A stretch of 64,000 bases of DNA from Achromobacter sp. UMC46 (lineage in GTDB: Bacteria > Pseudomonadota > Gammaproteobacteria > Burkholderiales > Burkholderiaceae_B). The notes under the pieces are model-generated. The model searched no databases. It saw nothing but the letters and a program-made list of their open reading frames with translations, and had not been told where the DNA came from. The position numbers were made by a program, and so were the translations under genes. The stretch is from assembly GCF_014170335.1 (NCBI RefSeq), contig NZ_LZZS01000004.1, forward strand, positions 434,001 through 498,000. The letters run 5' to 3'. This document shows, piece after piece, positions 55,501 through 62,477 of the stretch. Position 1 is the stretch's first letter. Each line of letters starts with the position of its first letter.

Positions 55501-58500
55501 AAGTGGTGATGCGCGCCGGCGCGCAACTGGCTGCGCCCGAGGTGTTGATTTCGTCGCGGACGATCGAGCTTGAAGCGGGCGCCGGCATTTCGACGCTGGG
55601 TCGCGGCGCGCCGTCGGTGGATTCGACCAACGGGTATGCGTTTGAACCGGGCAGCACGGGGTTGCTGGCCGTGTCCAACGGCCGCCTGGATGTCCTGGCG
55701 CCTGATGCGCTGGGCGCGGGCATGATCCGCATCGGCACCTGCGCGGCGCTGCCCTGCGAGGGCGTGACGCGGCTGTATTCCGAGGGCACGATCGCCGCGG
55801 CCACCAACGGCACCTTCGACCTGGGCGAGCAGGTGTCGTATGGCACCCGCAACCTGACGCTGGCGGTCGGGGCGATCAACGCGGGCACCGCCGATGCGCT
55901 GGCGCAGGCGGCCGCGCGCGGCGTGCTGCCCAACGGGCTGACGCTGAACCAGACCATCCTGGGGCGTCTGCTGCGCGGCGACACCAGCACCGGCGCCCCG
56001 GCGTTGGAGCGGCTGACGCTGACGGCGCGCGAGTCCATGAATTTCTACGGCACCGTCGCGCTGGATACACGCGATCCGCTTACCGGCAAGTACAGTCTGG
56101 CCACGCTGTCTTTGGGTACGCCGGCCATCTACGGCTACGGCGCTGCCGGCGACGAGGCCAGCATCCGCACCCAGAACCTGATCTGGAGCGGCGCCACGCA
56201 GGCGCCGGGGGCGGTGGCGGCAGGCGGGGCCGGCACGGGCCACGGTGTGCTGCGCATCGAAGCCGAACGCATCGAGTTCGGCTACGGCCAGGGGGCGCAG
56301 CCCAGCGGGCTGGACGACAACGGCCGCCTGGCGCTGGGCTTTGCCAGCGTCAACCTGAACGCCAGCGAACGCATCACGGCCAATCACCGCGGCAGCCTGG
56401 CGGTGTATGAATCGCAAGGCGCGTATGCCAGCGGCAGCGGCTACACCTACAGCGGCGGAAATCTCAACCTGAACACGCCGCTGTTGACCGGGTTGGCGGG
56501 ATCGGTGAACAAGATCACGGCCGGCGGCGACGTGCGCGTGGCGGCCGCGCCGGGCGCGCAGGCGGCAACCGTGCAGGAATTGGGCGCGGAACTGAGCCTG
56601 GCGGGCGCCAATGTGCGCGTGGACGGCGCCATCGTGCTGCCCAGCGGCAAGCTGACGCTGCAAGGCCGCGACAGCGTGGTGCTGGGCGCCGCGTCGCAAC
56701 TGGACCTGGCCGGCCGCGCCATCGCCTTCAACGACGTGTTGCGCTATAGCTGGGGTGGCGACCTGATCCTGGAAAGCAGCCAGGGCGGCATCCGGCAAGA
56801 GGCCGGCTCGGTGATCGATCTGTCGGCCAAGGAGAACAACGCCGGCAGCCTGCGGGCCGTGGCGCTGGCGGCAGGCGCGGGTCAGGTGGAGCTGCTGGGC
56901 CGCATCGTGGGCGCCAGTTCGGGTCACTACGACGCCGGCGGCACCGCAGTGCCGTACCGCGCGGGCAGCGTCGATATCCGCGCGCAGCGGCTGGGGGCGG
57001 CGGGCGCCTTGAATGCCGATTTCGACGCGCTGAATCAACGCCTGAACGACGGCGGCGTGTTCGGGGCACGTAGTTTCCAGATCAAGCAAGGCAGCCTGAC
57101 GGTCGGCGATACGCTGCGCGCCAACGATGTCAACCTGTCGATCGACGGCGGCAGCCTGATGGTGGCGGGCCGGGTGGACGCCAGCGGCGAGCGGGTAGGC
57201 CGCATCCGCCTGGCGGCGCGGGACGGCTTGACGCTGGCGGGGGCGTCGGTGCTGGATGCGCACAGCACGGTGATGCGCGTGGACAGCTACGGCAAGATCA
57301 TCGACGCGCCGAACCGCGCGGTGGTGGAACTGAATTCCGGCCAAGGCGTGCTGACCCTGGCCAGCGGCGCGCGCATCGACCTGCGTCACGGCACCTTGGC
57401 CACGGGGCAGCACGACGGCGTGCAACGCGGCACGCTGGAACTGCTGGCGCCACGCATCGACGCGGCCGGCAATACGGGAATCAACGGCGGCGGGGCACCG
57501 GGTTCCGCCGCCCGCTATGGCGATATCGCCATCGAGGCGCGTGGCCCGCTCGCGATCGACGGCGCCAAGTCGATCACGCTGACTGCCATGCAGCGCTATG
57601 ACGACGCCGATGTGGGCAACTCCGGCGACCGGACCAACGGCCGCGAGTACCAGATCATCAATCAGGCCTACCTGGAAGCCAAGCACGGCGACAGCACCGC
57701 CTTCATGGGCGGCGCGGTGGTCAATGGCAACTTGATCAACGGCAAGCTGGCTGGCTTGAACAACGCCACGTATCGTGACGTGTTCCATCTGCGCCCGGGC
57801 GTGGAAATCGTCAGCAAGACCGCCGACGGTGATCTGGTGGTGCAGGGCGACCTGGACCTGTCGCGCTACCGCTATGCGGGCGTAAACCCGAGCTCGCCGC
57901 TGACGGGGGTGTACGGCTCGGGCGAGGCCGGCGCGCTGATCCTGCGCGCCAAGGGCAACCTGGATGTCTACGGCAGCATCAACGACGGCTTCGCGCCGCC
58001 GGCCGCCACGCCGGACGACGAGCACGGCTGGGTGCTGACGCCCGGCGTGCAGCCGTTTGGCGGCGACGTGGTGTTGCCGCGCGGCGGCGTCACGCTTGCC
58101 GACGGCACCGAGTTCCCCGGCGGCAAGACGCTGAACTATCCCTTGCCCCTGAAGGCCGTGAAACTGGCGGCGGGCACCCGCTTGCCGGTGGAGGCCGCGC
58201 TCGACCAGGAACTGTCTCTCGCCAGCGGCACGGTGCTTTCCGGCGACGTGCGGGATGCGTCTGGCCAACTGCTGTACGGCGCCGGCACGGTACTGAACCA
58301 GGCGGTGGACCTGCCCGCCGGCACGCGCCTGGGGGCGGGCACGCTGCTGGCCGGCGGCACGTCGCTGCAGTCGTTCACCTGGCCCGCGAACGTGGCCCTG
58401 CCCAATCTGTACACCACGCAGGGCTATGAGCCGAACGTGCTGCTGATGGAGGGCACCATTACGCTCAAGCAAGGCGCGTTCATTCCGTCGCAGACCAAGC

Positions 58501-61500
58501 TGGTATTCCCGGCGGGGACCGACTATGTGGACCTGCGGCCCGGCACGCCGGCAGATCAGCGGCGCAATTGGGCCGTGGCCCAGATGCTGCCCGCAGGCAG
58601 CCAGTCGTGGTCGGTGCAACTGGTGGCCGGCGCCGACCTGGACGCGGCCGATCCGCGCCGGGTGCTGACCGGGCCGGCCGCCGGCAAGCTGACGCTGGCG
58701 GACACGCATTACAACGCCAGCCTGGTCCAGGGCGGCGGGTGGGTCTGGGGGCCGGACGCCGAACAGTCAGGCTTCGAGCCCGGCACGCCGGTGCCGGACG
58801 ACATGGCATGGCTTTGCGACGTGATCGAAGGATTCTGCGAGCGCGGTGACGCCAACGCGGTTTCGGTGACGCCGCATACGCAGAATTTCAGCGTGCTGCG
58901 CACCGGCACCGGTGACCTGGACCTGAACGCGGGCGGCGATATCAGCCTGATGTCGGCCTATGGCGTGTACACCGCCGGCACGCAGTCGGCGAACATCGCG
59001 TCCGCCTACCAATTGCCGCGCGGACGATTCGGCGCCACGGTGCTGGGCGACGACCATGCGGCGACCTATGAGCCGTTCGTGACGGCGGGCAGCGGTTACC
59101 AGGCCTGGTATCCCGAAGCCGGCGGCAACCTCAGCCTGTACGCCGGCGGCGCATTGCGCGGCGACGCGTGGGGCCAGACTGCGCAAAGCACGTTCGATGC
59201 CCGCAGGGTGGACGCCAGCGTGGGCGTCGGCAATTGGCTGTGGCGCCAGGGGACGGGCAGCGCCAACGGCGGCGATACGCCAACCGCATGGTGGATCAAC
59301 TTCGGCAGCTACACCCAGGCACCGTCGGACTTCAAGGACACCACGCCGCTGCTGGTGGGCTTTACCGGCTTTGGCGCGCTGGGCGGCGGCAATGTCAGCG
59401 TGCGCACCGATGGTGATGCCGGCAACATCGAGGCGCGCGGTTCGCGCAGCACCCCGCGCAGCCAGGGTCTGGTCGTGGCGGTGGGCAGCTCCGGCCGCAT
59501 CGCGGCCGACGGCGGCATGACGTTGACCGGCGGCGGAGATATCGACCTGCGCATCGGCGGGGCGCTCAACCCCACGCAGAATGCCCGCGGCGGCGTGTCG
59601 TCGACCTCCGGGCCCACGCCGTATTACGGCGATCCCGCCATCGACATGCAAGGCGCGCTGATCAACCTGCGCGGCAATGTGCAGTTCGCGGGCGGCGCGA
59701 TCGGCGGGCTGGACCTGCGCTACAGCAGCCAGCCGGCCCTGCGCGACGCCAAGGACAGCCGCGGCTTCGATCCCTATGAATCGTCGCTGGCCAGCGCCAC
59801 CGGCGGGTTGGCGCTGATTCCGGGCGATGCGGTGATCCGGCTGGACACGCGTGGCGACCTGGTGGTGGGCGGCGCCAGCGATCCGGGCCGTGTCGCGTTG
59901 CAGAACAGCACGCCGTTCCGGTTGCGCGACGGCACGCGGATCGATGGCGGCGGCTACAGCTGGTTTTCGATGTGGACGGCCAACACCGCCATTGAACTGT
60001 CCAGCGCGGGCGGCAACCTGACGCCCAGCCGGCAGACGTCGCACAGCGCCCAAAGCCTGGCGCTGCAGACCGGCCGCAACACGTCCGCGTCGGATGCGCG
60101 CTATTTGTACCCGTCGATCCTGCGCGCCACCGCGTACGACGGCAGCATCTACGCGGGCGTCTCGGCCGGCTACCTGAACGCCGAGGACGGCGGCCTGCCG
60201 TATTCGCTGACGCTGGCGCCCGGCGCGCGCGGCCAGCTTGAACTGCTGGCGGGCAATTCGATTTACGCGGGCGGCTACGCCATCAACCGCTCGGGGGCCG
60301 ATCCGGCCAGCGTGGCCAATGTGCTGGCCCCGGCGTTCGCGGGCTATACCTCGCAGGCCACCAGCGCGGTCACCTTGAGCAACCAGGGCGCCAACGGCAT
60401 CGTCGGCGCTCGCAACGCGCACTTTCCGTTGTTCTACTTCGAGGCGCCCACGGCCAGTGCGGCCGGGTCCGACCAGGTCACGCGCCTGTATGCCCGCGAC
60501 GGCGACATCGTGGGGCTGCGCAGCGGCGAAACGCTGGCGATCATCGCGGGCCCCAACCTGGGGCAGGCCTGGTACGAGGCGTCGGGTCCCGTGTGGATGA
60601 TGGCCGGACGCGACATCGTGGCGTCGGGCACCGATACCGGCGCGCAATTGAACGTGCCTACAACCAACGGCTACTACTTTGCGGCGGGCGTGGCCTCGGC
60701 CACCTCTTCCGGCAATCTGTTCCTGCACCGCGATGCGCTGGACGTGTCGCGGGTGTCGGCGGGCCGCGACATTCTCTACAGTTCGTTCCAGGTGGCCGGC
60801 CCCGGCACGCTGGAAGTCACTGCCGGCCGCCATGTGCTGATGGGCGACCGGGCGTCGATCAACAGCCTGGGCGCGGTGATGCCGGGCGACCACCGCCCCG
60901 GCGCATCGATCGCCGTGCTGGCGGGCGTGGGCGCCAAGGGGCCCGATTACGCGGGCTTTCTGGCGCGGTATCTGGACCCGGCCAAGGCGGCGGACCCGAG
61001 CCGCCCGCTGGTGGATCAGGGCCTGGCGTTCAAGACGTACGAGGCTGAACTGTTGCTGTGGTTGACGCAGCGGTACGGCTTTTCAGGCAGCACGGACGAC
61101 GCGCGCGCTTATTTTTCGGCGTTGCCGGCGGAGCAGCAGCGCGTCTTCGCGCGACAGGTCTACTTCGCGGAGCTGCGTTCCGGCGGGCGGGAATACAACG
61201 ACAAGGCCAACCCGCGCAACGGCAGCTACTTGCGGGGCCGCCAGGCCATCGCCGCGCTGTTCCCCGACACGGCGCCGGGGGCGTATCAAGGCGACCTCAC
61301 GCTATATGGCGCATCGGGCATCCGCAGCAGCTTCGGCGGCGATATCCAGCTGATGACGCCGGGCGGGCAGCAGGTGTTCGGCGTGGAGGGCGTCGCGCCG
61401 CCGGCTTCCGCGGGCATCATCACGCAGGGCGAAGGCAGCATCCAGCTGTACGCGCTGGGCAGCATCCTGCTGGGCCAAAGCCGGGTGATGACGACGTTTG

Positions 61501-62147
61501 GCGGCGGCATCACGGCGTGGTCGGCCCAAGGCGACATCAACGCGGGCCGCGGTTCCAAGACAACGGTGCTATACACGCCGCCCAAGCGCGTCTATGACGC
61601 GTTCGGCAACGTGACCCTGTCGCCGAACGCGCCCAGCACCGGCGCGGGCATCGCGACGCTGGCGCCGTTGCCGGAGGTGCCGGCCGGCGACGTCGACCTG
61701 TATGCACCGCTGGGCACCATCGATGCGGGCGAAGCCGGCATCCGCGTGTCGGGCAACGTGAACATCGCAGCCCTGCAGGTGGTGAACGCGGCCAACATCC
61801 AGGCGCAGGGCGACAGCGCGGGCGTGCCGGTGACGGCGTCCGTCAACACCGGCGCGCTGTCGTCGGCCAGCGCGGCGGCGACTTCGGCGGTCAATGCGGC
61901 GCAGGATTCCGCCCAGCGCGCCCAGAGCCAGGCGCGTCAGAACCAGCCCTCGGTGATCAACGTGCAGATCCTGGGATATGGCGACGAGCCCGTGGCGGGC
62001 GCCGCGCCCGTGCCGCAGGGCAGCCCGTCGGCGGCCGCGCCGGCGTATGACCGCGCCAGCGCCGTTCAGGTGCTGGGCGCGGGGCCGCTGGACACCAGCG
62101 AAGCCGCGTCGCTGAGCGCCGACGAACGACGCAAGCTGACGATGTGA
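49593..62147 (+). CDS. Giant TpsA exoprotein (filamentous-haemagglutinin-like, DUF3739 family)
   Basis: 4,184 residues from the ATG at 49593, chosen because AAGGG lies 9 bases before it. Earlier in-frame starts (49572 TTG, 49584 ATG) exist. An extended signal peptide ends GAAQAQT. A coiled, Gln/Ala-rich segment follows, then the TPS secretion domain (about 120-290), including NWDTFNVGRNTTVQF and VNQNGVIFSGTSQVNARNL. The bulk is Gly/Ala/Asp-rich beta-helix with haemagglutinin-type repeats. Two short Cys pairs occur (TCAALPCEG near 2050, WLCDVIEGFCE near 3075). A DUF3739-like region (FGGDIQLMTPGGQ, GEGSIQLYALGSILLGQSRVMTTFGG) lies at about 3915-4075, and the end is ADERRKLTM. It should be exported by the adjoining TpsB. 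Adhesin or toxin-carrier role is inferred; no toxin domain is seen. Confidence 0.9.
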   Translation: MQARMSEMGGKRNTARAPGRGRPNWRPTPLSQAVTALLIAGSASGAAQAQTRAFSPGWFSDKNAVQSTAQRTGRMPDGSVAGIGSSVRQQQQSRQQLQRSLDNLNRTAAAVAAQQAAQAAARAAAAANGSDVPDGLAEGGLWAAEGGLAKWEGAKAAKPSVENGRQVVTIEQTQSRAILNWDTFNVGRNTTVQFKQGTDDAVLNRVVGASAKPSQIQGAIKADGTVMVVNQNGVIFSGTSQVNARNLVAAAATVTDAQFRDKGLYADNGAQPTFQDALGRVEVQAGASIRTAVPTTSTTGGGYVLLLGKETANAGTIDTPGGQALLAAGDSFTIKRGQGTSGNLVSTTKGNEVTPGGTPGRVANTGLIQAATGDVTLTGGDVVQGGVVLSSTSVDARGTVHLKAAGDAGKITLAENSTTAILLDRSGALALDSQRDGLRVPVTTQTDTALVAAGADRRELSRVEIGSSGTVDFASGSITLATGGQIAVHASQRSLVRDGAILDVAGAVGVPVAMENNNIKINVQGNEQRDAPINRDSGKLNSNDVWVDLRDLVFVPAGTNGYATDRWYTAGGLLEVSGYLGTQGHAVNEWMAQGGNVEFTGGDVVTRTGSQINVSGGTLDVQDGMIRQTWLRGVDGRLYDVSRAPGDLAYAGLYKGYEAQSERWGQTRYFYNPLIAPRERFETGYTVGRDAGRLLIGTKSAVLEGELIGTTFQGDRQNAAAKAGLDGYQQSQRAVARGAQLVVGTYMPYYNKTTGTLQYVLGRGDDTVNQVVLSDRVAAVAAGLDLDTALPADRTGILQLDTTRLNGFGLGAVKIAAGDITVQSDLTVAPAGDITLFANNLAVDAALTANAGSIRLGNVLFQATPGGMADTTAGTANAGGGLTDDRLALGARARLDTSGLWANLAQAPGQTGDMPYLNGGSVSLRSSLDIDLQAGSVIDVSSGAALRGKGNVTGGKGGNVTVEAVAAGTATGGRLVLDAELRGYGVEGGGTLAVTAGKVVLGAKPSDAGDDVLALAAPLFQQGFSRYEITGSRGASVAEDTRIDVSMPVYRPVNGAARMATGAPAGAALEIWLPPVYQHDPVAGSVTRRRGASLSLQSGRSLSLPGADADAALLVDRGAQINVDPGQAIQLRGAGQITVLGALTAAGGKIDIRQLGMGDIDVAESIETAAGQVHNRSIWIGEQAVLNVAGRAETGVDAQGRRYGVADAGGVIVIGGEINHDRATATSSDAYVIIRPGAVLDASGSSATVDVNGVGPLQLDRNGGRIALSSYNGLFLDGTFIARAGGANAAGGALDIALETPLYLGAGENPSSMEVQVPRELVLAAGAGNALASDLKPGETADALRYGQARLDVARLLAGGGFDQLGLLSNGLMSFDGAIDIALGQSLHLYAGAFSLAPDADAATRVNLAASQVRLSGPGKYTATNGVIRPRVLFGDAPSMGTGVFTVHATDLLEVGNSLSFGTQGSINRSVGGLLAVARPGFDRVTLESGGDLRFLLNNDSEPRTRLWTRGDLDLIAAQLYPVTGAEAEVLAGYTRNPVSGINVFDPTRMLRVGRSGGATAPLPAVPYSAFGSLRLAATNVEQGGVVRAPLGAIVLGDVSSTSGTQRLTLLPGSVTSVSGAGLWMPYGGTTDGVSYKFKGAEVALVGAGGATGSGSGASLRTGITLGFRDVDALPGSVLDLSGGGELTGAGFVSGRGGSTDARYSPLVRNDPKGGFTLPGLADNPVYAIVPGVQPGYAPAGGEAGASAPGLGRQITIGAGVPGLPAGTYTLMPSTYALLPGAFRVEINTGATAGAAMVPAQMRNLSWAASGTLSTAGTRVADSLATPVILTPANVLRTYSQYNETSYANFVRADAATRGVPRAMLPADGRTLRLAVHAGSQDGQALRFDGLADFKAAEGGFGGAAALTGGSTSVEILAAGQAPTAGFAGASVQADALVALGASRLVIGALPVVMYGQGGRFYTFQGGANEVVMRAGAQLAAPEVLISSRTIELEAGAGISTLGRGAPSVDSTNGYAFEPGSTGLLAVSNGRLDVLAPDALGAGMIRIGTCAALPCEGVTRLYSEGTIAAATNGTFDLGEQVSYGTRNLTLAVGAINAGTADALAQAAARGVLPNGLTLNQTILGRLLRGDTSTGAPALERLTLTARESMNFYGTVALDTRDPLTGKYSLATLSLGTPAIYGYGAAGDEASIRTQNLIWSGATQAPGAVAAGGAGTGHGVLRIEAERIEFGYGQGAQPSGLDDNGRLALGFASVNLNASERITANHRGSLAVYESQGAYASGSGYTYSGGNLNLNTPLLTGLAGSVNKITAGGDVRVAAAPGAQAATVQELGAELSLAGANVRVDGAIVLPSGKLTLQGRDSVVLGAASQLDLAGRAIAFNDVLRYSWGGDLILESSQGGIRQEAGSVIDLSAKENNAGSLRAVALAAGAGQVELLGRIVGASSGHYDAGGTAVPYRAGSVDIRAQRLGAAGALNADFDALNQRLNDGGVFGARSFQIKQGSLTVGDTLRANDVNLSIDGGSLMVAGRVDASGERVGRIRLAARDGLTLAGASVLDAHSTVMRVDSYGKIIDAPNRAVVELNSGQGVLTLASGARIDLRHGTLATGQHDGVQRGTLELLAPRIDAAGNTGINGGGAPGSAARYGDIAIEARGPLAIDGAKSITLTAMQRYDDADVGNSGDRTNGREYQIINQAYLEAKHGDSTAFMGGAVVNGNLINGKLAGLNNATYRDVFHLRPGVEIVSKTADGDLVVQGDLDLSRYRYAGVNPSSPLTGVYGSGEAGALILRAKGNLDVYGSINDGFAPPAATPDDEHGWVLTPGVQPFGGDVVLPRGGVTLADGTEFPGGKTLNYPLPLKAVKLAAGTRLPVEAALDQELSLASGTVLSGDVRDASGQLLYGAGTVLNQAVDLPAGTRLGAGTLLAGGTSLQSFTWPANVALPNLYTTQGYEPNVLLMEGTITLKQGAFIPSQTKLVFPAGTDYVDLRPGTPADQRRNWAVAQMLPAGSQSWSVQLVAGADLDAADPRRVLTGPAAGKLTLADTHYNASLVQGGGWVWGPDAEQSGFEPGTPVPDDMAWLCDVIEGFCERGDANAVSVTPHTQNFSVLRTGTGDLDLNAGGDISLMSAYGVYTAGTQSANIASAYQLPRGRFGATVLGDDHAATYEPFVTAGSGYQAWYPEAGGNLSLYAGGALRGDAWGQTAQSTFDARRVDASVGVGNWLWRQGTGSANGGDTPTAWWINFGSYTQAPSDFKDTTPLLVGFTGFGALGGGNVSVRTDGDAGNIEARGSRSTPRSQGLVVAVGSSGRIAADGGMTLTGGGDIDLRIGGALNPTQNARGGVSSTSGPTPYYGDPAIDMQGALINLRGNVQFAGGAIGGLDLRYSSQPALRDAKDSRGFDPYESSLASATGGLALIPGDAVIRLDTRGDLVVGGASDPGRVALQNSTPFRLRDGTRIDGGGYSWFSMWTANTAIELSSAGGNLTPSRQTSHSAQSLALQTGRNTSASDARYLYPSILRATAYDGSIYAGVSAGYLNAEDGGLPYSLTLAPGARGQLELLAGNSIYAGGYAINRSGADPASVANVLAPAFAGYTSQATSAVTLSNQGANGIVGARNAHFPLFYFEAPTASAAGSDQVTRLYARDGDIVGLRSGETLAIIAGPNLGQAWYEASGPVWMMAGRDIVASGTDTGAQLNVPTTNGYYFAAGVASATSSGNLFLHRDALDVSRVSAGRDILYSSFQVAGPGTLEVTAGRHVLMGDRASINSLGAVMPGDHRPGASIAVLAGVGAKGPDYAGFLARYLDPAKAADPSRPLVDQGLAFKTYEAELLLWLTQRYGFSGSTDDARAYFSALPAEQQRVFARQVYFAELRSGGREYNDKANPRNGSYLRGRQAIAALFPDTAPGAYQGDLTLYGASGIRSSFGGDIQLMTPGGQQVFGVEGVAPPASAGIITQGEGSIQLYALGSILLGQSRVMTTFGGGITAWSAQGDINAGRGSKTTVLYTPPKRVYDAFGNVTLSPNAPSTGAGIATLAPLPEVPAGDVDLYAPLGTIDAGEAGIRVSGNVNIAALQVVNAANIQAQGDSAGVPVTASVNTGALSSASAAATSAVNAAQDSAQRAQSQARQNQPSVINVQILGYGDEPVAGAAPVPQGSPSAAAPAYDRASAVQVLGAGPLDTSEAASLSADERRKLTM

Positions 62148-62150
62148 ACA

Positions 62151-62177
62151 TGACCGCCGGCAAGCCGCCGGCGGTCA
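62151..62177 (+). terminator. Hairpin after tpsA stop codon
   Basis: TGACCGCCGGC, five bases, GCCGGCGGTCA: perfect 11-bp arms starting three bases after the tpsA stop. No T-run follows; with the next hairpin it forms a double terminator. Confidence 0.6.
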
Positions 62178-62192
62178 TCGGTTTGTCATGAA

Positions 62193-62221
62193 GCGGCCAG
62201 CATCCCCTGGCCGCTTTTTTT
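62193..62221 (+). terminator. Rho-independent terminator between tpsA and tpsB
   Basis: GCGGCCAG, six bases, CTGGCCGC followed by seven T residues: a textbook intrinsic terminator. It implies that tpsB, 257 bp further on, has its own promoter or relies on read-through. Confidence 0.85.
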
Positions 62222-62327
62222 CGCCTTGCACGCTAGCGCCGTCATCTCGCACGGCCAGAATCGCCGCCGGGCAGTCCGCGCCTTGCGGCCGCCGATTCTT
62301 TTTCATGAAGTTTTTCTTACAACGCGC

Positions 62328-62351
62328 GGTCTTCGCCTTCCCAGTACGTCT
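62328..62351 (+). promoter_or_regulatory. Candidate ECF promoter upstream of tpsB
   Basis: GGTC, 15 bases, CGTCT lies downstream of the tpsA terminator and 127 bp before tpsB. It resembles the candidate before tpsA at 49520-49542. Tentative. Confidence 0.25.
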
Positions 62352-62477
62352 AGTAACAAGCAGAAGCTGTGGACGCGAGGTAGCGGGCCAAAACCGTAAC
62401 GGGATTGTCGCGAAGCGCATGGCACGGCAGCGGCCGGCACCAGGCCGGATTTCACACAAGGAACTGAGTGCATCGCT

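Noticed and set aside
49551-58709. Very long minus-strand open frames opposite the tpsA gene (for example 51015-53756 and 54459-58709)
   Set aside because: They are Arg/His/Gln/Ala-rich with no domain, and arise because high-GC codon bias in tpsA suppresses stops on the other strand.
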